DNA of 64,000 nucleotides from Liolophura sinensis (GCF_032854445.1 NC_088297.1:14553039-14617038); one strand, 5' to 3'. Shown: positions 23,301 to 35,000, counted from the stretch's first letter. Program-made: numbers and translations. Notes: generated from the sequence alone by a model not told the origin.

Positions 23301-24638
23301 TGGATAAGAGTACGTGTATTTCACTGAATGTAATACTGTGGGAAAAAATCTGATAAAATTAAGTTATATGTTTTTATTTATTCATTTGATTCATGTTTTA
23401 GGCCATATTTATTCATTTGATTCATGTTTTAGGCCATACTCAAGAATATTTCACTTATACGACGGCGGACAGCATTATGGAGGGAGGAAACCGGGCAGAG
23501 CCCGGAGGAAACACTCGACCATCTGCAGGTTGCTGAAAGACCTTCCCACTTATGGCCGGAGAGGAAGCCAGCATGAGCTGGACTTGAACTCACAGGCTAC
23601 CCCCAAGTTATATGTAAGTTAAATCAAAAACAATTTTCAAGGGTCAGGGGCCAATTTCATGAAGCATACTTACTGCTAAGTAGCCCTTAGCTAAGAGTAC
23701 TTTATATCTCTTTAACATGTCATCATGGTATTTAAGGGCAAACTTAGCTAAGTGAGCTTCTTGAAACCGGCCCCTGTCCTTTGAAGCTCATAGTGTTTTC
23801 TGTATTGTTTCACTAAGACTTTCTGCCATATCCAGTCCTACTCCCTAACATGTACTGACTAAAATGAAATTGACTAGAAGGGAGACACAAATGAACTATT
23901 GGCAGAGTATCTCACATCTGTGCCCACTTTGTGATTTCCCTGTCCATGTACTTCTTGGTTGCCCTGGGGCAGAGGCCTAATGAATTCCCACAGAAGTAAA
24001 CACAGTCCTCCTCAGGGTCAACAAGGGACTGGTCAACTGAAAACAAAACACTGGAGTTTACTCATTTATTTATCAGATCGTTGATTAATACAGTCCTCAA
24101 CAGATCAAAAGCACAATGATAGTAAATTAACCTTTGTTACCTCCTCCAAGTAGATTATCTTTTTGCCAGGGTCTGCCTGCAAATTTATTGAAAAAGTAAT
24201 GCAAGGGATTTTGATGAAATGTTCAGTTGTTCCACACAATTTCGGCCGTGAACTGGGTGAGGAAATTCTTTAAATGATTTTTAACCATTGACAGAAATGC
24301 CGAGTCTTGTACCATTGTGCCTATTCCGTACAGTAACTAGTACAGGACTATAGGGGATTTGGGGTTAAGCGAAATACTACAAGGTTTTGTGCGAGTAAAT
24401 TGAATTAGCCTCAATTATTAGGTTATTATCACTTACCAACAGGAAGTTCTTTCATCTTTGGGTAGAAAAATTCGCCTCTCAGGTGACCAATCGGATCGAT
24501 CTGGTCCATGTACTGAGCAAATTTCTTATTGGTGATGTCACATCCTAAACTGTCTGCAACATCTTGTAACTGTTGCCATGGGTGACTAGCATCCAGCATC
24601 TTCTTGGATGAAATATGGTGGTTCGGTTCATCTCCCAT
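11347..24638 (-). CDS. KYNU: Kynureninase, complete (12 coding exons, 475 residues)
   Basis: PLP-dependent hydrolase of the kynurenine pathway. It cleaves kynurenine or 3-hydroxykynurenine to anthranilate or 3-hydroxyanthranilate plus alanine. Coding exons in gene order: 24437-24638, 23916-24036, 23181-23263, 21606-21667, 20908-20979, 20531-20605, 18451-18597, 18081-18179, 15270-15396, 13246-13331, 12262-12489, 11347-11472. They total 1428 nt with every phase matching. Recognised stretches include [58 protein letters not shown] and [10 protein letters not shown] then [17 protein letters not shown]. The PLP lysine should be K287 (CWCTYK), with D261 contacting the pyridine nitrogen and substrate residues near H113, W316 and N344 (human K276, D250, H102, W305, N333 as recalled). 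W317 stands where I recall human Phe306. Human length is 465. A non-coding 5' exon is likely: TTTGATACAG before 24667 may be an acceptor. Confidence 0.96.
11850..12075 (-). mobile_element. SINE-A copy
   Basis: Reads as a reverse-strand SINE-A from TTTATTTATTTACTTATCTG (tail) to CATGAGCTGGACTTGAACTC (B-box region). A short duplicated piece (GACCTTCCCATGTATC / GACCTTCCCAAACC) replaces part of the middle. It lies in the last KYNU intron. Confidence 0.88.
12503..12578 (+). repeat. 38 bp direct duplication beside a KYNU splice acceptor
   Basis: Two identical 38 bp units starting TTAGTACCTACTTATCTGAC. They lie just upstream (in KYNU sense) of the acceptor of exon 12262-12489, so part of the intron end has been copied. 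Confidence 0.9.
12690..12890 (+). repeat. Dispersed repeat E, copy 2
   Basis: Blocks TTTTTCAAGTCACACATTTT, CACTCTGTAGGGCCAC, GTGTTGACATCAAAAG and TTAGGTCATTACTTCCTTCT match 6572-6751 and 36862-37390 in order. It lies in a KYNU intron. Confidence 0.5.
13329..13508 (-). repeat. 30 bp minisatellite (6 copies) built on a KYNU 3' splice site
   Basis: In KYNU sense the unit is a pyrimidine tract, then TTTAAAG or TTAAAAG, then AGATGG. The copy nearest the exon is the real acceptor of exon 13246-13331, and the other copies lie directly upstream. The frame stays open through all copies and would add 10 hydrophobic residues ([10 protein letters not shown]-like) for each unit included. Confidence 0.93.
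14105..14660 (-). repeat. 30 bp minisatellite, about 18 copies, of splice-acceptor-like units
   Basis: In KYNU sense the unit reads TTGCTCTTCATGTTACAG then GGATGGTGCTA. It aligns base for base with the 13329-13508 unit at most positions. Copies vary (for example CTCTTCCTTTTACAG). It lies in the KYNU intron between exons 15270-15396 and 13246-13331. Confidence 0.93.
14762..14870 (-). mobile_element. SINE-A fragment
   Basis: Contains ACGGACAGCATTATGG, GGCAGAGCC, ACCATCCGCAGGATGCTGAA and GACCTTCCCACGTAC. Both ends are missing. It is next to an inverted-repeat element. Confidence 0.8.
14893..15048. repeat. Short inverted-repeat element
   Basis: The left end GGCTCC then TTTCACAAAG mirrors the right end CTTTGTGAACAGAGCC. 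Ends and size suit a small MITE. It may relate to 23646-23778, which has similar ends. It lies in a KYNU intron. Confidence 0.45.
15580..15923. repeat. Inverted-repeat element with about 80 bp arms rich in GACGTC
   Basis: The left arm (AATACGCAG, TTACGTCATTACGAC, AGAATGACGTCC, GACGTCGTCACTTTACGGCA) is matched by the reverse complement of the right arm 15843-15923 (TGCAGTAAAGCGACGACATT, CTGTCGTCGTAACGTCAT, CTGCGTATT). It lies in the KYNU intron just upstream of exon 15270-15396. The many GACGTC sites come from the arms. Confidence 0.65.
15984..16234. mobile_element. MITE with perfect 19 bp inverted ends, related to MITE-C
   Basis: Ends ACCCTAATTCTTCTAATTT (15984-16002) and AAATTAGAAGAATTAGGGT (16216-16234) are exact reverse complements. 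The outer CCCTAATTC is shared with MITE-C, but the body differs. It lies in a KYNU intron. Confidence 0.8.
17405..17472 (+). mobile_element. SINE-B tail remnant
   Basis: Only the end of the element: TATCGTCATATGACTGAAAA, GTTGTCAAGTACAATGATAA and CACTCACTCGCTCACTT. It lies in a KYNU intron. Confidence 0.7.
18700..18848 (-). mobile_element. SINE-A copy, 5' truncated
   Basis: Tail TTTATTTATCTGATTGGTGT, then CTCAAGAATATCTCACTTAT, CTATGATGGGAGGAAACTGG and CTGCAGGTTGCTGACAGACC. It stops before the B-box region. It lies in a KYNU intron. Confidence 0.88.
19032..19312 (-). mobile_element. SINE-B copy with 15 bp target-site duplication
   Basis: Reverse-strand SINE-B from GTGAGTGCTTGGGGTTTTGC to CGCTCTACCAACTGTGCTAT (A-box region). 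It is flanked by ACTACTTCGCTTGTG (19017-19031) and ACTACTTTGCTTGTG (19313-19327). Part of the tail around GACTGAAAAATTG is deleted. Confidence 0.93.
19340..19690 (+). repeat. Dispersed repeat F, copy 1
   Basis: Shares ordered blocks with 40131-40410: GGCAGAAT.A, GGAAATGTGGACTG-like sequence, GATTGTTTAGTGTCAG, then AAACA-AAAATAAAA-TGGTTT. It lies next to a SINE-B, as does copy 2. Family unknown. Confidence 0.55.
21719..21930 (+). repeat. 105 bp tandem duplication
   Basis: Two copies, 105 bp apart, of a segment beginning GATTTTTGGCTCAAGAACAG and ending AAGTTGTAGTTATATA, differing at a few positions. It lies in a KYNU intron just upstream of exon 21606-21667. Confidence 0.92.
22597..22771 (-). 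mobile_element. MITE-C copy, one end lost
   Basis: Keeps AAGCATATTCTTTAGGC, CTTTTTGTGAAGCCCTGAAA and the right end AAAAAGGTTAAAGAATTTGG, then GTA. The left inverted end is replaced by CCCGGGGGTTGGGTGCGAC. It lies in a KYNU intron. Confidence 0.78.
23372..23600 (-). mobile_element. SINE-A copy with duplicated tail segment
   Basis: Tail, then ATACTCAAGAATATTTCACT, ACGACGGCGGACAGCATTAT and the B-box region CATGAGCTGGACTTGAACTC. A segment of about 33 bp ending TTCATGTTTTAGGCCATA occurs twice in tandem at the tail. It lies in a KYNU intron. Confidence 0.9.
23646..23778. repeat. Small inverted-repeat element (about 130 bp)
   Basis: Left end AGGGGCCAATTTCATGAAGC and right end GCTTCTTGAAACCGGCCCCT are reverse complements at 17 of 20 positions. 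GTC flanks both sides, too short to prove a target-site duplication. It lies in a KYNU intron. Confidence 0.65.
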
Positions 24639-24819
24639 CTTTCTTCAGATCCAATTTCTTAAATCAACTGTATCAAAGTAGTAAATGTTATTCAAGTAGT
24701 TAAATGTATGAAAGTAGTTAACTTTATCATAAATGGATGTGGCTTTAAAAAAAATTGACTGCCTGCTGTATTTGAATCTAATTGCTGTTTTGAAAAATAT
24801 TTCACTTCCGATCAAACTA

Positions 24820-25026
24820 CCCTAATTCCTTAACCTTCTCTCATATGAAGGAGTAACTTCACATGCACATCTGTAATTTGATTTTGGAGATAAAACTAGA
24901 TTTGTTTGTATTGGCCAATTTCACAGTTTCACAAAGAGTACCATTTGTCAGTCTACACAGAATATGCCTTCAGAATATGTCTGAATAAACACCTTGCAAA
25001 CATGAGAAAAGGTTGAAGAATTACAA
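24820..25026 (+). mobile_element. MITE-C copy
   Basis: CCCTAATTCCTTAACC at the left and GAAAAGGTTGAAGAATTACA at the right form the inverted ends. Inside are AGATAAAACTAGATTTGTTT, CACAAAGAGTA and AATAAACACCTTGCAAACAT. It lies just upstream of the KYNU start exon. Confidence 0.8.
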
Positions 25027-25029
25027 CTG

Positions 25030-26590
25030 ATTCCTCTTTCCCCATTTTTCTGGTGCAAACCATTCTGCATCAAGCAGAAAACAGATTCGAACTTATCACC
25101 TCACTCACCAAGAGTTTGCTGTGAAGAATAAAGCATCTATAGGCCTATGTGCTAACATTCACTAATAATATATGATCGTGTATCACTCTGAATTTAAAAT
25201 AATAGTAACAGTTTACCAGCAATGAAGAAATTAATGCAATGACACAACTTTATATTCAAGTACCCACCTGCAAATCTATCAATTCAGCATACAATGAAGG
25301 TACTCGCTCTGTTAAAAAGATTGACGCTTTACAAAAGTGAACTGGTTGGGACAATACTGTATGTGTCAGTAACACTTGCCTTGCACTACACTTAAACTCT
25401 GCTTCGTGACACGCATGAAGGTCACTGGCCCAGAAAAGTCGCCTTAAGCCGGCTTTTAAATGGCTGTAACAGTGACTTCTGCGATACCTGGTTTACAGAG
25501 ACAGCACCCGCCAAACTTACAAGGTCAGTGTCATCGTGAAGCTTGACATGTATCAAGCCATGGTGACACTGTCTTTACCTCCATTCGCCGAGAAGGAAAC
25601 CGTGGGGCTCTTGACGAGGGGGTATCCGATTGTGGAGAGCTGTTTACAGAGGAAACTCCAATTACACTACTATTTTGATAGATAAAGATATTTGATTTCT
25701 TCAAAAATTAAAAGTATTACCTCCATTCTGTGCCATGAACTATAGCCATCTGCGCTGATAATAGTAAAACAACGTGTCTTTTACTTATGCGAAACATGTT
25801 AACGTGAAAAGTCGTAGTTCCGCTCCAGTGAGCAATTTCATTTATCTTTGTGTCTTCTGTTCCACAGGACAAAACATTAGCTGGTGAAAGAATGGAGATA
25901 TTTAACCTCGTTTTGTTGCTTTTTCTTTCTAAATTCACCGAACACTTGTAAAGTGTTCCAGATTTGCTACCTGTTGACAACAACAACAACAAAAAAGGTA
26001 AAAAAAAAATAAAGGGCAAACAGAATACATGTACATCAAACAAATTTAGTGATTCCGTTAATCAATATTTAAGATCGTCGTTATATGACTGAAAAAGTGT
26101 TAAATACGACGTAAATGTGTAGTAGGTAGGTAGTTGGACTTGTTATTCAAGGTACCATATGATATGTTTATTTAACAAGAGCTAAAGTTGAGTTGCTTAT
26201 GCTAAGGTATTAATATAATATAATATATGAATTACTGGTACTGTAATTATTGCTTGTAGTTAAACTGTTTTTAAATTTTAATTTCTTTCAACTTTTCAAC
26301 TGCAGTTACCACGTCGAATACGCAGTGAATGAAGCCATTCTTCATATTCTAACACATAACCTCTTCATATGTACTAGTATTTTATAATACTACTCAGTTT
26401 TCACTCCTTTCGATTTTCAAACTGATGCCTATTCACCCCTTTATTTTGATTACACTTCTTTTGCGTCGATCGCTGCGTGGAAGAGTCCAGTTTGCAGAAC
26501 TACAGCGTCCACATGTCGAGAACAAATGAGAATACCGCATTTCGCATGTGACGTGTCCACGCTTGTTTTAGGGTGTTTTAGACATTCCTA
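25030..26590. other. KYNU-FAF2 intergenic DNA, no gene recognised
   Basis: I see no convincing exon here. A SINE-B tail remnant lies near 26075-26110 (ATATGACTGAAAAAGTG then AATACGACG). The promoters of the divergent genes KYNU and FAF2 must lie between about 24.6 and 27.7 kb, but no TATA box or initiator could be chosen. Confidence 0.4.
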
Positions 26591-26595
26591 AAGTA

Positions 26596-26858
26596 TTTAT
26601 TTATTTGACTGGTGTTTTACGCCGTACTCAAGAATATTTCACTTATACGACCGCGTCCAGCATTATGGTGGGTTGAAACCGGACAGAGCCCGGGAGAAAC
26701 CCACGACCATCCGCAGGTTGCTGAAAGACCTTCCCACGTACGGCCGGAGAGGAAGTCAGCATGAGCTGGACTTGAACTCACAGCGACCGCATTGGTGAGA
26801 GAGACTCCTGGATCATTACGCTGCGCTAGCGCGCTAACCAACTGAGCCACGAAGGCCC
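26596..26858 (-). mobile_element. SINE-A, full-length copy with target-site duplication
   Basis: Best reference copy of the family. In element sense: GGCCTTCGTGGCTCAGTTGG (A-box region), GAGTTCAAGTCCAGCTCATG (B box), body, then AAGTGAAATATTCTTGAGTA and CACCAGTCAAATAAATAAAT. It is flanked by CATTCCTAAAGTA (26583-26595) and CATTCCTACAGTA (26859-26871). Confidence 0.95.
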
Positions 26859-27698
26859 CATTCCTACAGTAAGTCTTCGCGCGAAGATTTCAGTCGGGAG
26901 TGTTGAAACGTGGAAGTAAAACTAACAAGAGATCGACAGACGGCAATCACGAACGGGGCATTTAGATAACAAGGCGATAAGAGCTACGCAACAGGCTACG
27001 GACTCTCAACTAACTCAACTGCTTTGGGCCGTCACTGGCAGCATGAAGTCCGGCATGAAGGGCCTGCAGGCTTTGATATTTCCAACATTTACTTGCCCCT
27101 GTCCCCAGCTATTCGCGAGCCCAGGGTGCCATACGAACATCGGGAAAAAAAATTAAAAATAAAAAATTAAAATAAACAAATTAACATGGGTACGTAGAAT
27201 TGTGCTGTTGCTTTTCGTTGTTTATACTTCGTAGTTGCTAGGTGTAAATAGATCTGTCAGCGAGTGTAAGTAATCCATTCTCAAGTTAAACATATTGACC
27301 TACGTAAAGATTGCACGGCTTCATGTTGATGACGTCATTTAGGTTGACTTCATACGTTTTTACTGTATGCGGTACCAACCTATCCTCCCTGCGGTTAGAT
27401 CAACCCTGCGGAACGCTATGACGTTACTCTTCGACAATAGTGTTGGGTTGAACTATAGTCCGGAGCTTATGATATATACAGGAACCTGAGTGGAAATATC
27501 GTTCAGTTTAAAAAAAAAAAACAAAAAAAACACCGAATAAAATAAAATTTTAGTGATTTGGGGTATGTAAAAATACACTCTGAGATGCACATGAAGGCCT
27601 GCTAAGTTGGCCCTACAGTAGAGCCGCATAACATTCTCCAGGACTCGAATGTTTAGCGTCGTGGAGAATTGAAAGGTCAGAGGTCAGCATCCTGAGCG

Positions 27699-30600
27699 AT
27701 GGCGGACGGCGAAGTAGGTGATTTGTCGGCTGATCAGACGGAAAAGTTGTTACAGTTCCAGGTATGTGGCAATAACGATCTATTTTAGCAAGCGCGTGGC
27801 TCTGGGAACCTGAGTTCTGCCGGAATCCCGGAAAATTAGCGTTCGTTCATTGACTGATTTAATGTGAATTATCGGCGTTTACCTTTGACGTTGCTGTTGT
27901 TGTTGTAAAATGTCTCGTCACTGTGCATGACAGCTGGGCAGGTGCAACATAAATTCTAAGAACCGGATATTGCAAGTACTGTGGCAATATTAGAAGCTTG
28001 TACATGGGAGAGCCCTTGTATATTTTGTCGCAGTTCATCTTTCCATTTGCGGAAATAAAGATTGAATCTAGACCGGAACATTGGAATTAGAGGAAAAACA
28101 CGTTTGTGACGTTTAGTTTTAGTCATTGTGGTATAGTTGTAGTCGCGTAAGGTAACACTGGGCCTATAGTGTGTGCAAGTGTGCTAATGTTTCAAGAGAA
28201 TAAATGATTTCATCACATTGAAAGTTTTTGATACCAATTAAATGGCCTATTCTTGGCAAGTAAGCTGCAAATAAACATTTTTTGAGGCCAAGAAAATTAT
28301 TTATCTGGCACATCAAGACCCGAAGAAATCATTGCTAAAGCTTTGGAATTCACAGCAAACTCACTTTTAGTTGGTTGTTGTGGAGGAAACATGTTTTACG
28401 TTGTCTGCTATTTTCGTTTCAATCTTGAAGAAAAAATTTCAGATTAATAGCTGATCTCTCAAGGGCAGTTGTACCAATACTTTGTCAGGGCGAGGTAGGT
28501 CCTAGTTGTATGGCATTTCAACCATATTGGGCATCAAGTACTGTAAACTAATCCGTAACATTCACCTACCCTAATTCCTCAACCTTTTTGCATGTGAAAG
28601 AGCAACTTTTGCAGCGCACTTTATCCACATTTTAATTCGATATTGGAGACAAAACTGCATTGGTTGCATTGGCCAGTTTCAGGCCTTCGCAAAAAGTATG
28701 ACTTTATCAGTCAACACAGAATAATGGCTTTAGAATATGCTTAAATAAACACCTTGCAAACCTGCAAAATGGTTTAAGAATTACAGTAGTATTGTTAGCA
28801 TGCAGAGATCCAAATGAAAAAAAAAATCAACTTAGCTTCATTTATATTCATCTGATGAAAGAATCTGCTTTAATCTATTCCATTGACAAAAATTCGAAAG
28901 GTGGCTTGTTTTAACAACAATGGCGAATTTTGGTGAGCCCATTTTATTGTTCATGTGTGGTAATGGAGGTGTTGAGGTTTTTGCATTCTTTTTTTTTCAA
29001 CTGCTTTTCTTGATATGTAGCTTGTGGCAGCACCTCCAGGCCTAAATAGCCCCTGCAGAAGGACAATTTGTAGGTAATTTCTTTCAATATAAAAGTGCCT
29101 GCTTCGGGAGCAGTAGATCCAGGATCAATCCTGGGTCGAGTCACACCTAAGACTATAAAAAAGGAAGTTGTAACTCCCTCGCTTGGCGTTCAGCATGATA
29201 GTGCAACGAATGGTTGACCCGTAACAGTATAATGGCTCAGTTGGGGCGGTTTACATGCCTTCCGTAAGTCGTCTCAGTGAGGCAGCACTAGATAAAAGAG
29301 CAGTGGAAATCCGTCCAGCAACAAGGAGGCACATTACATACACCATACGGATTCCTTCATCGTCATATGACTGAAAAATTGTTGAGTACGACGTTAAACC
29401 CCAAGCACTCATTCACTCACTCACTCACTCAATATAAAAGTGACAATTTCATCCACAATTGTAGCTGGTAGTTCTACATTGTGTTTGAATATATAACGGA
29501 AATTCTGCCAAAAATCTCTCCTTCCTTCTGCTATTTATTCAATCTTTTTGATCCCATAGACTCTTCTACACAGATATTGCATAAGAGCTTGTGGCACCCT
29601 GCTTCCTGTGCGGAGCAATGCAGCAGTCAAGAGGTAGTAGACTAAGATAAAAGCTTTTTTTTACACAGAAGTAGTCCAGAATGTATTATGCCACGCTTGA
29701 TCTTGTTTTGCATTGTAACTCATGTCGCTGCACCATGGTGTTCAGATTTTAATACTTAAATACAGAAGGTATTAAAGCTTTGTTTCATCTTTACAGTTAA
29801 TGCATTTTACCACCCGTGTTTTACCACCAGTTTGCATGGTATTGCTTTTGATAACAAACGTGGGATAAACAGATCAGGGTGATGGGCTGAAAATACAAGT
29901 TATTTCACTGTGGTTGAACGTATGGGCAGTTGTAAAGTATAGGGTGCTGTCATTGTGTGCTGTTGACCAACTCTCGGATTTTTATTTTGAAAAACAGATT
30001 CTTTTATGAACGAAAGCATTTCCTTTACCACATGACCTAAACATCCCCCTAAACTTTATAGCTCCAGAATATATATAAAAATGATGTATTAAATTATGAG
30101 CATATGCGTAAATGCAGCATTTTCATGAATTTTATATATTCTTAAAATAGACTCATGCACGGCATTAATAATTTAATAAAATTAAGAAATGTACAATGCA
30201 TCGTTTATGCTTTTGTTAGTTATCATCTGTAGATGCAAGCATCAAATGCTACAGTGTTCTAAATTATGATGTGAATGTTGGATATGATCTGAGCTCGTAG
30301 TGATGCAAAATGATGAGTGAAGATATTAAATTAGCAATAATTTTATGACATATTTGTTCACTCTATCCGTACCAAAGCTGTTTTTCATTGGAAGAGCTCA
30401 TATTATCTTTGGGGTCCTTAAATAGTTTTATTTTCATTTGTTGATGGCCTAATGATTAGAGTTTCCGCTTTGAAGCCAGTAGACCTGGAATCTAACCTGG
30501 GTCGGGTCACACCTTGAAATATGGCACTTGTTGCTACCTCCATTGGCGCTGAGCACTAGGAGTCCTGGTGTCAGTATAATGTGACTGGGTGGGGTGTCAT

Positions 30601-32022
30601 GTTTGATGTCTTCGGCATGATACTTCAGTTTGGCGTAATGGACTTGCGCGGCCACAAGATGACTCTGTATATGTACACACATCTAATGACTCATCGTCAC
30701 ATGATTCAAAACCTGTTTAGGACAAAAATTAGGACAGTAAACCCCTAGCATATATATACATACAATGTATGAAATAGTTAACTTTCTGTACCTTTTTTTT
30801 CAGGATTTAACAGGAATAGAGGATATTCAAAGATGTCGGGAAATATTACAGAGACATAACTGGGACATTGAGGTAGTTCTCTTCATTTTCTTTGTTTGAA
30901 AAGGCTAAATCATGATATATGTAAGAGAAAGAATTCTGTTTGTTACTTCATTATAATGAAAAGACTTTTATGTTTGTCACATCATGATAAGAGAAAAACT
31001 GTTACATTTGTTACATCATGATAAGAGAAAAACGGTTATGTTTCGTACATCATGATAAGAGAAAAACGGTTATGTTTGTTACACCATGATAAGAGAAAAA
31101 CGGTAATGTTTGTTACATGATGATAAGATGAAAACAGTTATGTTTGTTACATCATGATAAGAGAAAAACTGTTATATTTGTTACATCATAAGTGAAAAAT
31201 GGGTATGTTTGTTACAACATAAGTGAAAAACAGTTATGTTTGTTACATGATAAGAGGAAAACAGTTATGTTTGTCACATCATGATTTGAGAAAAACTGTT
31301 ACATTTGTTACATCATGATAAGAGGAAAACAGTTATGTTTGTTACATCATGATAAGAGGAAAACAGTTATGTTTGTTACATCATGATAAGAGGAAAACAG
31401 TTATATTTGTTACATCATGATGAGAGAAAAACAGTAATGTTTGTAGCATCATGATGGAGAAAAATGGCTATATTTGTAACATCATGAGAGAAAAAGGGTT
31501 GTGTTTGTTACATTATAAAGAAAAGCAGCTATGTTGTAACATCATGATAAGAGAAAAATGGTAATGTTTGTTACATTATGATAAGAGGAAAACAGTTATA
31601 TGTGTTGCATCATGATAAGAGAAAAAGGGTTATGCTTGTTACCTCATAGAGAAAAGCGGGTATGTTCGTAACATCATGATAAGAGAAAATTGGTAATGTT
31701 TGTTACATCATCTTGAAAGAAGAATGTTACAATTGTTACATCATGATAATAGAACACTTGGTTATGTTGGTTACGTTTGTTGTTCTGTTGAATATGTTAC
31801 ATAACATACATCATGAAAAGAGAAAGACCATTACATTTGTTACCATCTTTTTCAGGTGGCTGTACAGGACACGTTCAATGAGAGAGAGGGAGCCCCTTCA
31901 GTGTTTACCCCACCCCAGCGACAGGACCCTCGCCTCCCACCCATGAATCTTCAGCCCTCAGACCAAAGGTAAGTTTTCATGAAAAATTGACTCTTACAAT
32001 TGTTTATTTGTGGGTGTGTGTA

Positions 32023-32070
<48 letters not shown>

Positions 32071-35000
32071 GAAGAGACTATACCAAAGAGTTATCACAGC
32101 TTTTTGGTTTAAGCAATTCTAGGTGAACTTTTTGTAATTTTCTTCTTCAAAATATGCACTTTCAGAAAATGTCACCTTCATTGATATTGTAGTAATTTAT
32201 TTTTTTAGCAGTTCACATTTTGACTCAGACTATGAAAGTTAAAGCATGGACGGAAATTATTGAGCATGACCGTATGTTTGATACTCATTTACTTTCACTT
32301 TCTGTTTACAGAGTATTCACAATACAGGGACGCAGGCCTGAGGGTTTTTTCCAGTGGAGCTACTTCCTCCTCCTCCTTCCATTTAGATTTTTATATAGTA
32401 CAATAGCTGATATATTTAGATTTGCATGTAAGTATCTGTAGCTATTATTAGTTTATTTATTATTGATCTGTTGTAAATTCTTCAGACTTTTTGTATGTTT
32501 GCAAGGTGTTTATTTAAGCATATTCTGTGGACATTAGTCTGTGTAGACTGATAAAATTATACTTTTTTGCGAAGCCTTGAACTGGCCAATCCAACCAGTG
32601 TAGTTTGTCTTCAAAATCAAATGCACTTCGGGAGCGGTAGATCTAGGGTCAATCCTGGCTAGTCATACCTAACACCCTAAAAGAGGAAGTTGTAACTTCC
32701 TTAACATGAAGGGGATATTGCAACGACTGGTTTACCCATATCAGTATAATGGCTCGGGCGGGGTGGCTTACTTGCCTTTGGTAAGGCGTCTCAGTAAAGC
32801 AGCACTAGATACATGTAAAAGAGCCATGGAAATCTGTCCTGCAACAAGGAGGTGCATTACAAGCACTGTAAGGAATACTTCGTCGTCATATGACGGAAAC
32901 ATTTGTTAAGTATGATGTTAAACCCCAAGCACTCAAGATCAAATGAAAAAAGTGTATGAATTGCACAGAAAGTTGCTCTTTTATAGGCGTAAAGGTTGAG
33001 GAATTAGGGTAATTACCTAGATACAGTTTGTTTCTGTGTGATTATGTTGGATGCAAGTGTGGAACATAGCTCAGGGATTAAATGCACAATTCTTGATTGC
33101 AGGCACAAAGTTTCCAGGCTCAATCCCAGCCTCGGGCAGGGTATTTCTCGGTTCTCTCCTCCTGATAGTTTTGGGGGCTACCAGTGACCCTCATGGAATC
33201 GTTTGTAGATATTTATTCAATGAAAACCACTTGTTTACCACTGACATGATTAATTCCTGGACTTACAGGCAAAGAAAACACTAAAATGAGATATGAAATC
33301 AGATGAAAAAAAACCATAAAACACTGTCAAAGAAAATAGAGCGATTTATATTTTTTTAAAATTTTTTTCAATCAAGGAAAATGGTTTTAAAATGTCAGAT
33401 TCTGCTGTAGGCTGTACTGACCCAGAGGGTATCAGAGGTGTCACATCTTATCTTTTGCTTGAAACAGTGCGTTTCAAGGTTCATTCTGTGAATACATCCA
33501 TGGATCTATATGTATACTATATATAGTTTGAATGATGAAATTTGCCAGTCTGTTCGTGTGCCGCGTGGCAAAACCGAATGTGACATCACTGGTCACAGTA
33601 TGGTCAGAATTCAAAGTTTTATATACATTTTTCTAGGATTCAATAACTAAATCACCCCATTGTATTAATTAAAGTTAGTGAAAAAAAAAAGTGTGGGTCG
33701 GGGAATGGGTGCATACTAAGCTGGTTCCGTGGTCCCAGTGTTTAGCGTTAAAGTTCACTGATAAGGTCTGAAAATTTCAGACCATTGACGAAGAATATGC
33801 ATAAAATTAGAGGGATTATTAAGAGATATTAATATTCTCAAACATAATATTGGCATAATTTCATCATTTCTCATTAAACTTTAATCTTTGTTTTTATCGT
33901 TCCTTTTCATGTGTGGTTTAAATTTCTGTAACTTATGTTTTCAGATCGTTTAGTTAGACCAGATCCTAGAAGAAGTAAGTATTTTCAAATTGATATTTTA
34001 TAGAAAATGATACAGTGTGTACCTGTATCTCTGCTCAAGCATGCTTCAAATATATGCAGTAATATTATGAAAATAATGTTATTTAAAATTACTGCTCATC
34101 ACTGAGAGGTTAGAGGAAAGAAACAAGGCTGGTTGGCCAGATGTCCGTATAATGTGACTGTGTGGGATGTCTTCAGTATGATACCTAAGTGGCAGCAGCA
34201 CTTTGGCGACATGGACCTGTCACAAGAAGACACACATATATATATATATACACACACACCTAATAACTCCTCATTGCCATATGTCTGAAAAACTAGCCTT
34301 ATGTCCTTTTAAATATGAATTACATCACCTACTTCCTGTTTTACACTATATTAATCTTACAGCTTTTCTCCCTCTTTTTCTTCCTTACAGTCCTGAATCA
34401 CCTAAAACTTTGCCTGTGATTCTCTTATTTCTAACTGGAGATCTATTCCTAGAAAGCAGCTGTGAGGTTGTGGGTGGAACATCTAATGATAACCTACTCA
34501 GTACTGGAAAAATTAATGTGTCAAGACTATTTGTGACATTTTATAACATACATTTGCCTTCAAAAATGCACATTTTTTTTGAGTGAAATTTTAGGTCAAA
34601 TTTTCTAACTTCAGAATATATGAAGTAAGATAATCTGTCCAACAGGTGTCCATGCTGGCCTGTGGATTTGGAACATGTATAGACTGAACATAAGTGTTTC
34701 CTAATACATTTACATGTACCCTGTACGTGGGAATATCTGCCAGCAACCTGCGGAGGGTCATGGGTTTCCCCCCACCATAATGCTGGCCCCTGTCGTATAA
34801 GTGAAATATTCTTGAGTACGGTGTGAAACACCAATCAAATAATACATGTTCCCCAACAGATCACAGTACCGAGATGATGTGATGGGGTCCGTCTAAGTCT
34901 CCTCTTCTTCTTTTGTAAGTCTCCTCATGAACATTGCACATATCAAATTTATACAATGTAATACTTTTTGTCTAACAATACTCAGACTTCCTTATGCCTG

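Noticed and set aside
25717-26043. 108 codon frame on the - strand with a hydrophobic start
   Set aside because: It might look like a signal peptide, but the hydrophobic run is low-complexity, there is no conserved region, and no splice partner was found.
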